64,000 nucleotides of DNA from Pseudomonas sp. SID14000 (GCF_002165135.1 NZ_NFZQ01000012.1:1-64000); one strand, 5' to 3'; counted from the first letter of the stretch, positions 18,562 through 28,267 are shown. Numbers and translations: made by a program. Notes: generated from the letters alone by a model not told the origin.

Positions 18562-19968
18562 TCAGTGCATGAAACCTTCCATGAAGTCCGCCAGCGAGCT
18601 GGCCAGGTGCCGTTTCCAGGGCGCGCTGGCGGGGTTGGCGAGGGTCCGGTCCTCGTGGACGAAGCTCTGGATGATCGCGTTGTAGCCCAGCCAGCGGCAG
18701 GGCTCGGGTGGCCAGCTGGCCAGGCTCGACAACGGGCGATTGTCGAGCACCCAGGGTTGTGCAGTCAGTTCGTTGTGCTGGTTGAGGATCAGCGCCGCCA
18801 GGGTGCGCCCGCCCAGGTTGGTGGCGCCGACGCCTTCGCCGCCGTAGCCGCCCGCCAGGGCGATACCGCGTTGACGGTCGCAGAGCATGTGCGGGCGGAA
18901 GCGCCGCGCCATGCCCAGGTTGCCGCCCCACGAATGAGTGATGCGCACGTGCTTCAGCTGCGGGAACAGTTCGCTGAACAGATAGCGGCGCAGCTCGATT
19001 TCCTGTTCAGTGAGGTTGAAGTTTTCGCGCAGGCGGCCACCGAAGCGGTAGCCGCCACGGGCGCCGAATACCAGGCGGTTGTCGGCGGTGCGCTGGCCGT
19101 AGGTGACCTGTCGGCTGCTTTCGCTGAAGGCCTGGCCCTGGTTCAGGCCGATCTGTTCCCAGGTGGCTTCCGGCAGGGGGGCGGTGGCCACCAACAGGCT
19201 CTGTACCGGCAGCTGATGTTTGCCCAGTGGCGGCAGGCTGGCGGCGTAGCCCTCCACGGCGGGTACCATCCATTGGCAGCGAATGCGCGCCAACGGGGTA
19301 CGCACCTCACCGGGCTGCCAGTCGATGGCCGGGGTGTTTTCGTAGATGGGTACGCCCAGCGCTTCTACCGCTCGGGCCAGGCCACGCGCCAGCTTGGCGG
19401 GTTGGATAGTTGCGGTGTGCGGGCTGTAGATGGCCCCATAGGCATTGCTGACCCGCAACTGGGCGTCCAGCTGTTCGGGGCGCAGCCAGCGGTAGTCGTC
19501 CTCGGTCATGCCCTGACGATAAAGGTCGTCGAGGTAGGCGCGCAGGCTACGCTCCTGTTCCGGGTAGCGTGCGGCGCAGTACAGCACGCCGCCTTTGCGG
19601 TAATCGCAGTCGATGCCCTCGCGTTGCAACACGCGGTGTACTTCATCAGGAATGCCATGCAGCAGGTCGATGCTGGTGCGGCGCTGTTGCGGCGACAGGG
19701 TCGCGAGCAGGCGGCTTTCGCCGAGCAGGTTGCCCATCAGCCAGCCGCCGTTGCGCCCCGAGGCGCCAAAGCCGGCGATGTTGGCGTCGATCACGGCGAT
19801 GTTCAGCTGTGGCGCCTGGCGTTTGAGGTAGTAGGCGGTCCACAGGCCGGTGTAGCCAGCGCCGATGATGCACACATCCGCTTCCTGGTCGTCGCGCAGG
19901 GCCGGGCGGGCGCACAGCGGCTCGTCAAGCTGGTCCATCCACAGGCTGAGCGTGCGCAGGGGTTGCAT
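18562..19968 (-). CDS. DadA-family FAD-dependent amine/amino acid oxidase
   Basis: About 468 residues with an N-terminal Rossmann FAD motif (DVCIIGAGYTGLWTAYYL) and GASGRNGGW, as in D-amino acid dehydrogenase and gamma-glutamylputrescine oxidase (PuuB-like) enzymes; the C-terminal FAD-closing motif GGYGGEGVGATNLGG is present. No signal peptide is seen. The frame opens at a TTG (19992), but ATG 19968 has GGAG nine bases ahead. The substrate is an amine or amino acid but cannot be specified. It lies 64 bases after the AraC regulator in the same direction. Confidence 0.85.
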   Translation of the reverse strand: MQPLRTLSLWMDQLDEPLCARPALRDDQEADVCIIGAGYTGLWTAYYLKRQAPQLNIAVIDANIAGFGASGRNGGWLMGNLLGESRLLATLSPQQRRTSIDLLHGIPDEVHRVLQREGIDCDYRKGGVLYCAARYPEQERSLRAYLDDLYRQGMTEDDYRWLRPEQLDAQLRVSNAYGAIYSPHTATIQPAKLARGLARAVEALGVPIYENTPAIDWQPGEVRTPLARIRCQWMVPAVEGYAASLPPLGKHQLPVQSLLVATAPLPEATWEQIGLNQGQAFSESSRQVTYGQRTADNRLVFGARGGYRFGGRLRENFNLTEQEIELRRYLFSELFPQLKHVRITHSWGGNLGMARRFRPHMLCDRQRGIALAGGYGGEGVGATNLGGRTLAALILNQHNELTAQPWVLDNRPLSSLASWPPEPCRWLGYNAIIQSFVHEDRTLANPASAPWKRHLASSLADFMEGFMH

Positions 19969-20032
19969 CGGGTTCGGCTCCACATCCGTCAAGGTCTGTG
20001 GGCGATCCTAGTGGTGTCGGCGGGCGGCTGTC

Positions 20033-20842
20033 CTACGTGCGTGCACGCAGGGAAATTTGCTTCAGGTAGGCCTTGGGCGTAAGCCCGGTGTGTTCGCGGA
20101 AACACTTGTAGAACGCCGACAGCGAGTTGAAACCGGCATTGAACGCCAGCTCGTCGATCGTCACCTCGACGCTGTCGTCATCGAGGCTGGCCATCAGGTG
20201 CTGCAGGCGGGCCTGGTTGACGTAGCGGTAGAAGCTTTGCCCGAGCACCTGGTTGAGCAGGTAGGAGATCTGGTTGCGGCTGTAGCCGCTGGCGTGTGCC
20301 ACCTGCTGCAGGTCCAGCTCCGGGTCCAGGTAGGGGCGCTGGCGCTGGAAGTAGTGTTCCAGGTCCTGGGCCATGGTCGACAGTTGACGGGGCGACAGGC
20401 CCAGGCGGCTGGTGGCCGGGCGCGGGCCGTTAGTGGCATGGCCACTGCCGTTCCGGCGGACCAGCGTGGCGTATTCGTTGACCCGCCAGATCAGGCCGTC
20501 CTTGACGGTAATCGCCTCGCTGGACTGGAACGCAACCAGGCCGTCGCCGCCTTGGACCGTGACCTGGTACTGAATGAATGCTGTGCAGCCGTCCACGCGG
20601 ATGCGGTCGCTGTGCACGATATCTTCGCCAGCTTCGTGAGGCAGGCAGGCGCGCACGTAGTCACGCAGTTCCTGATAGCCGAGCACGCGGTTCTGGAAGA
20701 AGTCGTGGTACTGAATGTCCGGGTGGTAGAGCGCAATGACACCGTCGAGATCGCGGTGCTTCCAGCACAGGTGGTAGCGAAGCACGGTGTCGGCGGTAAG
20801 CGGGGTCTGCTCGGGGCCGTCAGGGAGGGTGTGGGCGGTCAT
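20033..20842 (-). CDS. AraC-family regulator with N-terminal SnoaL/NTF2-like domain
   Basis: A 269-residue protein. Residues about 15-125 read as a SnoaL-like cone domain (YHLCWKHRDLDGVIALYHPDIQYHDFF, spread over helix and strand), which is an uncommon partner for the C-terminal AraC helix-turn-helix (about 165-265; GYSRNQISYLLNQVLGQSFYRYVNQARL region and IDELAFNAGFNSLSAFYKCFREHTGLTPKAYL region). The frame runs further upstream, but ATG 20842 begins the conserved part. The SnoaL fold could bind a small ligand and control the neighbouring oxidase; this is inference. Confidence 0.82.
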   Translation of the reverse strand: MTAHTLPDGPEQTPLTADTVLRYHLCWKHRDLDGVIALYHPDIQYHDFFQNRVLGYQELRDYVRACLPHEAGEDIVHSDRIRVDGCTAFIQYQVTVQGGDGLVAFQSSEAITVKDGLIWRVNEYATLVRRNGSGHATNGPRPATSRLGLSPRQLSTMAQDLEHYFQRQRPYLDPELDLQQVAHASGYSRNQISYLLNQVLGQSFYRYVNQARLQHLMASLDDDSVEVTIDELAFNAGFNSLSAFYKCFREHTGLTPKAYLKQISLRART

Positions 20843-21016
20843 GAGCCTGATAGTGCATTGCAGAACACCCAGCTGCAAGGGTGCGGATCCGGCATATTGC
20901 ACGGTTTTGCCAAGCGGCTTGGGGAGTAAACCGTTGATTCGGGTGAGTATGATTTTTTGACCGTGATGGCATGGCGCGTGCACCTGTCTGTTCAACATCG
21001 AACAAGGAGAAAGGCC

Positions 21017-21091
21017 ATGCGCTCGATACTGCTCTGGATGATTGGGGTGCCGATTCCGGTGATTATTCTGATCTGGTTCTTCATGCATTGA
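21017..21091 (+). CDS. 24-residue hydrophobic membrane peptide
   Basis: A short gene (24 codons and stop) starting MRSILLWMIGVPIPV with a single hydrophobic stretch to the end (IILIWFFMH). A strong ribosome site, AAGGAGAAAGG, lies just ahead. It is divergent from the AraC gene. The sequence resembles very small membrane proteins I have seen predicted in proteobacteria, but I know no established function. No hairpin or antisense arrangement typical of type I toxins is obvious beyond the downstream palindrome. Confidence 0.65.
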   Translation: MRSILLWMIGVPIPVIILIWFFMH

Positions 21092-21106
21092 GATTTTAGG
21101 GCCACT

Positions 21107-21199
21107 TTGCGGCCCATCGCGACACAAGGCCGCTGCTACAGGAGATCGCGGTCCCTTGTAGGAGCGGCCTTGTGTCGCGATGGGCTGCAAAGCAGCCCC
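21107..21199. repeat. Inverted palindromic pair, second repeat family
   Basis: ggcccatcgcgacacaaggccgctgctacag and its near-complement (cttgtaggagcggccttgtgtcgcgatgggc) form a long imperfect inverted repeat, flanked by tttgcggcc / ggctgcaaag. It lies between the converging small-peptide gene and dppF. Confidence 0.8.
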
Positions 21200-21212
21200 G
21201 GCTATCTAGAGG

Positions 21213-22181
21213 CTAAAGAAACTGCTCGGCATAGTGGCAAGCCACCTGCCGGGTACTCACCTGCCTGAGCGCTGGCACCTCCTTGGCACAACGCTCGGTC
21301 GCATACGGGCAACGCTTGTGAAACGCACACCCATCCGGCGGGTTCAGCGGGTTGGGCAGCTCCCCGGCAATACGGATCTTCGGCTTCAACGGGTCCGGGT
21401 GAATCGCCGGCGTCGCCGACAGCAGCGCCTGGGTATACGGGTGCAACGGCCTTTCGTAGATATCCTCTTTCGGCCCCATCTCCGCCGGCCTCCCCAGGTA
21501 CATCACCAGCACCTGGTCCGCCACATGCCGCACCACCGCCAGGTTGTGCGAGATGAACACATAGGCAGTGTTGAACTCCTTCTGCAAATCCATGAACAGG
21601 TTCAGCACCTGGGCCTGGATCGACACGTCCAGTGCCGAGGTCGGCTCGTCCGCCACCAGCACCTTGGGGTGCAGCATCATCGCCCGCGCCAGGGCGATGC
21701 GTTGGCGCTGGCCGCCGGAGAACATGTGCGGGTAGCGCTGGTAATGTTCGGGGCGCAGGCCGACCTGTTCCATCATCTTTTGCACCTTTTCACGCCGCTC
21801 GGCCTTGCTCAGCGAGGTGTTGATCAGCAGCGGTTCGGCCAGTTGGTCACCAATCTTCTGCCGTGGGTTGAGCGAGGCGTAGGGGCTCTGGAACACCATC
21901 TGCACGTCGCGGCGCAACTGCTTGCGTTCAGCTTTGCTGGCGCCTTTCACTTCGGTGCCGGCGATTTGCAGCGAGCCGGAGGAGGGCTCCTCGATCAGTG
22001 TAAGGGCGCGGGCCAGGGTCGACTTGCCGCAGCCGGACTCGCCGACCACGGCCAGGGTCTTGCCAGCCTCCAGTTCGAACGACACGCCATTCAGCGCGCG
22101 GACCAAGGCGTGGCCCTTGAACAGCCCGCGGGAGACTTCGTAATGCCGGGTCAGCTCCCGGGCGGATAGAACGACGGCCAT
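21213..22181 (-). CDS. dppF: Dipeptide ABC transporter ATPase DppF
   Basis: A 322-residue ATPase with Walker A GESGCGKST, signature MFSGGQRQR, Walker B VLVADEPTSALD and the oligopeptide-ATPase C-terminal cysteine cluster (GCAFHKRCPYATERC). The frame runs further upstream, but ATG 22181 overlaps the dppD stop (TGATG) and has AGGAGGTGG ahead. It powers dipeptide import with DppD. Confidence 0.95.
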   Translation of the reverse strand: MAVVLSARELTRHYEVSRGLFKGHALVRALNGVSFELEAGKTLAVVGESGCGKSTLARALTLIEEPSSGSLQIAGTEVKGASKAERKQLRRDVQMVFQSPYASLNPRQKIGDQLAEPLLINTSLSKAERREKVQKMMEQVGLRPEHYQRYPHMFSGGQRQRIALARAMMLHPKVLVADEPTSALDVSIQAQVLNLFMDLQKEFNTAYVFISHNLAVVRHVADQVLVMYLGRPAEMGPKEDIYERPLHPYTQALLSATPAIHPDPLKPKIRIAGELPNPLNPPDGCAFHKRCPYATERCAKEVPALRQVSTRQVACHYAEQFL

Positions 22182-23149
22182 CACGCCACCTCCTGGTTCA
22201 GCGGGTAGAAGCAACGCACCAGGCTATGGGCCTGGGGATCGAGGGGCGGACGCTGGCGCCGGCAGTTGTCTTGCACGTACGGGCAGCGCGGTGACAGCAG
22301 GCAACCCGCGGGGCGGTCGTAGCGACCGGGGACGATGCCGGGCAGGGTGGCCAGGCGTTCGGCGCCGATACTGTGCTCGGGGATCGCCGCCAGCAGTGCT
22401 TCGGTGTAGGGGTGGGCGGGCACATCGAACAGCTCCGGCACCTGGCCCACCTCAACGGCCTGGCCGGCGTACATCACGCACACGCGCCTGGCCGTCTCGG
22501 CGACCACGGCGAGGTCGTGGGTGATCAGGATGAGCGCCATGTTGCGCTCTTTCTGCAGGTTGACCAGCAGTTCCATGATCTGCGCCTGGATGGTTACGTC
22601 CAGCGCAGTGGTGGGTTCGTCGGCAATCAGCAGCTTGGGTTCGCCGGCAATCGCCATGGCAATCGCCACGCGCTGGCTCATGCCGCCGGACAGTTGGTGC
22701 GGGTAGGCGTCCAGGCGGCTTTCGGCCGCCGGGATCTCGACCTTTTTCAGCAGCTCCAGGGCACGCTGGCGCGCGGCCTTGCCCTTCAGGCCCAGGTGCT
22801 GGCGCAGCACTTCCTCGATCTGGTAACCCACGGTGTAGCTGGGGTTGAGTGCGGTCATCGGGTCCTGGAAGACCATGGCGATGTCCTTGCCCACCACCTT
22901 GCGCCGCTGGCGGCCGCTGAGCTTGAGCATGTCGGTGCCGTCGAAGGTGAGCGAGTCGGCAGTGATGCGCCCGGGAGCGTCGATCAGGCCCATCAGGGCC
23001 ATCATGGTCACGGACTTGCCCGAGCCGGATTCGCCGACGATGGCCAGGATCTCGCCGGCCTCCACCGTCAGGTCCAGGCCATCGACCACCGGTACCGCAT
23101 TGGCGTCGCCGAAGCGCACGTTCAGGTTGTTGATCTGCAACAGTGACAT
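22181..23149 (-). CDS. dppD: Dipeptide ABC transporter ATPase DppD
   Basis: A 322-residue ATPase partner of DppF: Walker A GESGSGKS, LSGGMSQR signature, LLIADEPTTALD, and the C-terminal cysteine motif (GCLLSPRCPYVQDNC) that in DppD holds an iron-sulfur cluster. ATG 23149 has AGGAG ahead, ten bases after the dppC stop. Confidence 0.95.
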   Translation of the reverse strand: MSLLQINNLNVRFGDANAVPVVDGLDLTVEAGEILAIVGESGSGKSVTMMALMGLIDAPGRITADSLTFDGTDMLKLSGRQRRKVVGKDIAMVFQDPMTALNPSYTVGYQIEEVLRQHLGLKGKAARQRALELLKKVEIPAAESRLDAYPHQLSGGMSQRVAIAMAIAGEPKLLIADEPTTALDVTIQAQIMELLVNLQKERNMALILITHDLAVVAETARRVCVMYAGQAVEVGQVPELFDVPAHPYTEALLAAIPEHSIGAERLATLPGIVPGRYDRPAGCLLSPRCPYVQDNCRRQRPPLDPQAHSLVRCFYPLNQEVA

Positions 23150-23159
23150 GGCGTTCTCC

Positions 23160-24086
23160 TCAGGCGGCGTTCTTGAGTTTCGGGTCCAGCGCGTCGCGCA
23201 GGCCGTCGCCCATCAGGTTGATTGCCAGCACACTGAGCAGAATGGTCAGGCCGGGCAGGCTCACCACCCACCAGGCGCGCTCGATGTAGTCGCGGGCCGA
23301 AGCCAGCATGGTGCCCCACTCCGGGGTCGGCGGCTGCACGCCAAGGCCGAGGAAACCCAGGGCGGCGGCGTCGAGGATGGCCGAGGAGAAACTGAGGGTG
23401 GCCTGCACGATCAGCGGTGCCATGCAGTTGGGTAGCACGGTGACGAACATCAACCGTGGCAGCCCGGCACCGGCCAGCCGTGCGGCGGTGACGTAGTCGC
23501 GGTTCAGCTCGCCCATCACGGCGGCGCGGGTCAGGCGTACGTACGATGGCAACGACACGATGGCGATGGCGATCACGGTGTTGATCAGGCCTGGGCCAAG
23601 GATGGCGACGATGGCCACCGCCAGCAGCAGCGAGGGCAGGGCCAGCATCACGTCCATCAGGCGCATGATCGACGGGCCGAGCAGCTGCGGGAAGAAACCG
23701 GCCAGCAGGCCGAGCAGGATGCCGGGGATCAGCGACATCACCACCGACGACAGGCCGATCAGCAGCGACAGCCGCGCGCCCTGGATCAGTCGGGAAAGCA
23801 GGTCGCGGCCCAGCTCGTCGGTGCCAAGGATGAACTGCCAGCTGCCGCCTTCGAGCCACACCGGCGGGGTCAGCAGGAAGTCGCGGTACTGCTCGCTCGG
23901 GTCGTGCGGGGCGACCCACGGCGCGAACAGTGCGCAGAACACCACCAGGCACATGAAGGCCAGGCCCATCACTGCACCCTTGTTGCGGGCGAAGGCCTGC
24001 CAGAATTCTTTGTACGGCGAAGGGTAGAGCAGGCTCTGGTCCACCGGGCTGGCCGGCGACACGGATTTCGGAATCGGGCTAGTCAT
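23160..24086 (-). CDS. dppC: Dipeptide ABC transporter permease DppC
   Basis: A 308-residue inner-membrane permease with an N-terminal OppC-type extension, about six helices (AVMGLAFMCLVVFCALFAPW first) and the EAA loop (VMGELNRDYVTAARLAGAGLPRLMF region). It forms the translocation pore with DppB. Confidence 0.95.
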   Translation of the reverse strand: MTSPIPKSVSPASPVDQSLLYPSPYKEFWQAFARNKGAVMGLAFMCLVVFCALFAPWVAPHDPSEQYRDFLLTPPVWLEGGSWQFILGTDELGRDLLSRLIQGARLSLLIGLSSVVMSLIPGILLGLLAGFFPQLLGPSIMRLMDVMLALPSLLLAVAIVAILGPGLINTVIAIAIVSLPSYVRLTRAAVMGELNRDYVTAARLAGAGLPRLMFVTVLPNCMAPLIVQATLSFSSAILDAAALGFLGLGVQPPTPEWGTMLASARDYIERAWWVVSLPGLTILLSVLAINLMGDGLRDALDPKLKNAA

Positions 24087-24096
24087 GGCGAGGGCC

Positions 24097-25107
24097 TCAG
24101 CGCTGATGACGGATGCGTGGGTTGGCCAGGCCGTAGAGGATGTCCACGACGAAGTTGACCAGGATCACCAGGCAGGCGATCAACAGGATGCCGTTCTGGA
24201 CCACGGGGTAGTCACGGGCACCGATGGCTTCGATCAGCCACTTGCCGATGCCCGGCCAGGAAAAGATGGTTTCGGTCAGTACCGCACCGGCCAGCAACGT
24301 GCCGACCTGCAAGCCGAATACGGTCAGTACCGGGATCAGCGCGTTGCGCAGGCCGTGCACGAACACCACGCGGGCCGGCGACAGGCCTTTGGCGCGGGCG
24401 GTGCGGATATAGTCCTCGCGCAGCACTTCGAGCATCGACGAGCGGGTCATGCGGGCGATCACCGCCAGCGGGATGGTGCCGAGCACGATGGCTGGCAGGA
24501 TCAGGTGCATCACCGCGTCCTTGAACGCGCCTTCCTCGTCGCTGAGCAGGGTGTCGATGAGCATGAAGCCGGTCTTCGGCTCGATGTCGTAGAGCAGGTC
24601 GATGCGCCCGGACACCGGCGTCCAGCCCAGGCTTACCGAGAAGAACATGATCAGGATCAGGCCCCACCAGAAGATCGGCATCGAGTAACCCGCCAGGGAA
24701 ATGCCCATTACCCCGTGGTCGAACAGCGAACCGCGCTTGAGCGCGGCGATCACCCCGGCCAGCAGGCCGACGATGCCGGCGAACAGCAGGGCAGCGAAGG
24801 CCAGTTCGAGGGTGGCCGGAAACAGGGTGAGGAACTCGCTCCACACGCTCTCGCGGGTGCGCAGCGATTCACCGAGGTCGCCCTGGGCCAGCTTGCCAAC
24901 GTAATCCAGGTACTGGACCGGCAGTGGCTTGTTCAAGCCCAGGCGCTCCATGGCCTGGGCATGCATTTCGGGGTCGACCCTGCGCTCGCCCATCATCACT
25001 TCCACCGGGTCGCCGGGGATCAGGCGTATGAGCGCGAAGGTCAGCAAGGTGATGCCGAAAAAGGTCGGTATCAGCAGGCCAAGGCGCCGGGCAATAAAGC
25101 TCAACAT
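24097..25107 (-). CDS. dppB: Dipeptide ABC transporter permease DppB
   Basis: A 336-residue permease of the OppB/DppB family beginning MLSFIARRLGLLIPTFFGIT, with the large first periplasmic loop (GDPVEVMMGERRVDPEMHAQ) and EAA loop (EVLREDYIRTARAKGLSPAR). It is ten bases upstream of dppC and follows a binding-protein gene by 91 bases. Confidence 0.95.
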   Translation of the reverse strand: MLSFIARRLGLLIPTFFGITLLTFALIRLIPGDPVEVMMGERRVDPEMHAQAMERLGLNKPLPVQYLDYVGKLAQGDLGESLRTRESVWSEFLTLFPATLELAFAALLFAGIVGLLAGVIAALKRGSLFDHGVMGISLAGYSMPIFWWGLILIMFFSVSLGWTPVSGRIDLLYDIEPKTGFMLIDTLLSDEEGAFKDAVMHLILPAIVLGTIPLAVIARMTRSSMLEVLREDYIRTARAKGLSPARVVFVHGLRNALIPVLTVFGLQVGTLLAGAVLTETIFSWPGIGKWLIEAIGARDYPVVQNGILLIACLVILVNFVVDILYGLANPRIRHQR

Positions 25108-25198
25108 TGTCGGGGTTACCTCATCAGGCCGTGGGGCGATCAGCCCGCTACGGTGGTGCCGCCGGTTCCCGTGTGGGTTGCCGGCGGTCGTTGTTGTT

Positions 25199-26809
25199 CT
25201 ACTTCACCTTGGTGGTGGCGAAGTTGTTGTTGGTCAGAGGGTTGATCACGTAGCCCTCCACGTTGTCACGCATGGCGGTGAACATCTTTGGATGGGCCAT
25301 GCTGATCCAGGGTTGGTCGTCATCGTACACTTTCAATGCCTCGTTATAGAGCCTTGCACGCTCGTCGTTGTCGATCACTTCGCGGGCGCGGCTGATCAAC
25401 TCCTGGAACTTAGGGTTGCACCAGCGCGCATAGTTCTCGCCGCTTTTGGCGGCATCGCAACTGAGCAGCGGGCTGAGGAAGTTGTCCGGGTCGCCGTTGT
25501 CGCCGGCCCAGCCAGTGGACACCAGGTCGGCCTCGCCCTTCTTGGCCCGGCGCAGCATCTCGGCCCACTCCATTACACGGATGTCCAGCTTGAGGCCGAT
25601 CTGTTTGAGGTCAGCCTGCAGCATCTCGGCGGACAGGCGCGGGTTGGGGTTGGTCGGGCCGCCGCCGTTGCGCGTGAACAGGGTGATTACCGTACCTTCG
25701 GGCACGCCCGCCTGCTTGAGCAGATCGCGCGCCTTGGCTAGGTCGCGGGGCGGGTTTTTGTTCTCATTGTTGTAGCCGATCATGGTCGGCGGGTACGGGT
25801 TCACGCCGACCAGCGCGTTGCCTTTGCCGAACAACTGGTCGACATGGGTCTGGCGGTCGAAGGCCATGTTGATGGCTTTGCGCACGCGAACGTCGCTCAG
25901 GTATTTGTGTTCGGTGTTCATCGAGATGTAACCGGTGACCAAGGCCTCGATCTCCTCGACCTTGAGTTTCGGGTCTTGCTTGATCGACGGCACATCATCG
26001 GGCTTGGGATAGAGCGCCACCTGGCACTCGTTGGCGCGCAGTTTCTGCAGGCGCACGTTGCTGTCGGTAGCGATGGCGAAGACCAGCGCATCGGCAGGCG
26101 GCTTGCCGCGGAAATAGTCCGGGTTGGGCTTGAAGCGAACCTGGGCATCCTTGTTGTAACGCTGGAAGATGAACGGGCCGGTGCCGATTGGCTTGCTGTT
26201 CAACTCGGCAGCCTTGCCGGCCTTGAGCAACTGGTCGCCGTACTCGGCGGAGTAGATCGAGGTGAAGCCCATGGCCATGTCGCGCAGGAACGGCGCTTCC
26301 GGTCGGGTGAGGGTAATCACCACGGTGTGCTCGTCGGCCTTGCTGACCGACTTGAGCAGCTCCTTGAACCCCATGCTCTCGAAGTACGGGTAGCCGACAC
26401 TGGTCTTGTCATGCCACGGATGGTTCGGGTCGAGCTGGCGATTGAGGCTCCACAACACGTCATCGGCGTTGAAGTCGCGGGTGGGCGTGAAGTAGTCGGT
26501 AGTGTGGAACTTCACCCCTTGGCGCAGGTGGAAGGTGTAGGTCAGGCCGTCGGCTGAAATGTCCCAGCGCTCGGCCAGAGCCGGCTGGATTTCGGTGGTA
26601 CCGGGCTTGAAGTCGACCAGGCGGTTGAACACCGTCTCGGCCGAGGCATCGGCGGTAACCGCAGTGGTGTACTGGACGATGTCGAACCCTTCAGGGCTGG
26701 CTTCGGTGCACACCACCAGCGGTTTGGCCGCCAGTTGCGTGGCGCTGCCCAGGACCAGCGCTGCCAGGGCAAGGCGCAGCGGCAGCGATTTCATGAAAGC
26801 TTTCTGCAT
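25199..26809 (-). CDS. dppA: Dipeptide-binding periplasmic protein, copy 1 (DppA-like)
   Basis: About 536 residues, a family-5 extracellular solute-binding protein. The signal peptide begins MQKAFMKSLPLRLALAALV and ends near AAKP; mature motifs include VVCTEASPEGFDIVQYTT and GDNGDPDNFLSPLL. The frame opens at 26863, but ATG 26809 has GGAG about ten bases ahead and precedes the signal peptide directly. It is the closest of three paralogues to dppB. Confidence 0.9.
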   Translation of the reverse strand: MQKAFMKSLPLRLALAALVLGSATQLAAKPLVVCTEASPEGFDIVQYTTAVTADASAETVFNRLVDFKPGTTEIQPALAERWDISADGLTYTFHLRQGVKFHTTDYFTPTRDFNADDVLWSLNRQLDPNHPWHDKTSVGYPYFESMGFKELLKSVSKADEHTVVITLTRPEAPFLRDMAMGFTSIYSAEYGDQLLKAGKAAELNSKPIGTGPFIFQRYNKDAQVRFKPNPDYFRGKPPADALVFAIATDSNVRLQKLRANECQVALYPKPDDVPSIKQDPKLKVEEIEALVTGYISMNTEHKYLSDVRVRKAINMAFDRQTHVDQLFGKGNALVGVNPYPPTMIGYNNENKNPPRDLAKARDLLKQAGVPEGTVITLFTRNGGGPTNPNPRLSAEMLQADLKQIGLKLDIRVMEWAEMLRRAKKGEADLVSTGWAGDNGDPDNFLSPLLSCDAAKSGENYARWCNPKFQELISRAREVIDNDERARLYNEALKVYDDDQPWISMAHPKMFTAMRDNVEGYVINPLTNNNFATTKVK

Positions 26810-26887
26810 GGGTTGGAAACTCCCTGCTTGCATTGATTCCAGCGTAGCCGCCACGGCCCGCAACGAAGCGGGCCGTGGTGCCGACGG

Positions 26888-28267
26888 TCAGAGAATGTTG
26901 AACGGAATGGTGGTGACCACCCGGAACTCGTCCAGGCTGCCATCGCCCTGTGCCTTGCTGGCGCGGTGGGCGGTATAGGTAGCGCGGATGCTGGTGTCTT
27001 TCAGTGGCCCGCTCTGCACCGCGTAGCTGGTGCCGATGCCCCACTCGTAGTGGGTTTCGCCATCCAGGCCGTTCACGTCGTAGGCGGTGCCGCGGTAATG
27101 GGTACCGTCGATGCCCCAGCCGCGGGCGTTGTACAGGTTGAACTTCAGGCCCGGTACGCCGTAGGGCGCCATGTTCAGCACGTAGGAAATCTGCAGCGAT
27201 TTCTCGTTGGGGCCGTTGAAGTCCGACAGCAGCGAGTTGGCCAGGTAAATGCCGTTGGTTTCGTGCAGGTAGTCGAAGTACTCGTTGCCGTTGACCTGCT
27301 GCCACGAGGCGCTGAGGGTGTGGGCCTGGTGGGTCAGGCCGAGCGACAGGCTGTAGGTGTCGTTGTCGATCTCGCCCATCTTCTTGCTGCCGGCGTCGAC
27401 AGTCTTGTAGTAGTTCAGGCCGGTGTTCAGGCTGAGCACAGCGCTGTCGCCGAGCACGTGGTTGGCGCCGAAGTAGTACTGGTTCCAGAAGTCGTCGACC
27501 TTGGTGGCGTAGAGGCTGGTGCTCAGGCTTTTGAACGGCTGGTAGTTGATACCGGCGGTGCTGGCGCGGTCGGTTTCCACGCCGGTGGCACTGTACTCGC
27601 TGCGGAACTTGCTGAGGCTCTGTTCGGTACGTGGCGAGACGCGGTCGAAGGTACCCAGGTCGAAGCTCAGGTTGTCGAATTCGGCGCTGTGCAGGAACGC
27701 GCCCTGGAAGCTCGAGGGCAAGGCGCGGTTGCCGATGTAGGCGATCATCGGTGTGTCCACCGACTGGCGGCCGACGGTGAGGGTGGTGTTGGAGACGCGC
27801 GCCTTGACGTTGGCCAGGCCCATCTTGCTCCACTGGCCGATCGGGTCGCCGTCGCTGTGGGTCAGGGTACGGTTGTTGGGGCCGGCGACGGCTTCGCGGC
27901 TCTGCTGCAGGGCGATGGCGTTGTAACCAGCGGCTTCGACGGCGAAACCGACGGTGCCCTGGGTGAAGCCAGAGCTGTAGTTGAGGATGGTACCCTGCAC
28001 CCAGTTCTCGCGGCTGTGGGTGGGATGGCGGGTGCCGTCGCTCTTGTAGTACTTCCACAGCGGGGCGCGTGCGGCGCGTTCGCGTGCGTACCAGTTGCGG
28101 GTGCTGCCGGACAGGCTCTGGCCGTCGACGAAGCCGCTGGCCTGTTCCTGCTCGCTGCTGCCTTTGAGGGTGACGGGGACGTAGTCCTGGCTTTGCGGGT
28201 CGGCCTGCGCCACGGTGGATAAGGCACTGATGGATAAGGCCAGTGCGGTCAAGGTGAATACTCTCAA
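26888..28267 (-). CDS. opdP: OprD-family outer-membrane porin (OpdP-like)
   Basis: A 459-residue porin with signal peptide MRVFTLTALALSISALSTVAQA and OprD features (NWYARERAARAPLWKYYKSDGTR, GFTQGTVGFAVEAAGY, ending FNIL). Its position between dipeptide-binding protein genes matches opdP of P. aeruginosa, a glycine-glutamate dipeptide channel, so a dipeptide gate to the periplasm is likely. Confidence 0.88.
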   Translation of the reverse strand: MRVFTLTALALSISALSTVAQADPQSQDYVPVTLKGSSEQEQASGFVDGQSLSGSTRNWYARERAARAPLWKYYKSDGTRHPTHSRENWVQGTILNYSSGFTQGTVGFAVEAAGYNAIALQQSREAVAGPNNRTLTHSDGDPIGQWSKMGLANVKARVSNTTLTVGRQSVDTPMIAYIGNRALPSSFQGAFLHSAEFDNLSFDLGTFDRVSPRTEQSLSKFRSEYSATGVETDRASTAGINYQPFKSLSTSLYATKVDDFWNQYYFGANHVLGDSAVLSLNTGLNYYKTVDAGSKKMGEIDNDTYSLSLGLTHQAHTLSASWQQVNGNEYFDYLHETNGIYLANSLLSDFNGPNEKSLQISYVLNMAPYGVPGLKFNLYNARGWGIDGTHYRGTAYDVNGLDGETHYEWGIGTSYAVQSGPLKDTSIRATYTAHRASKAQGDGSLDEFRVVTTIPFNIL

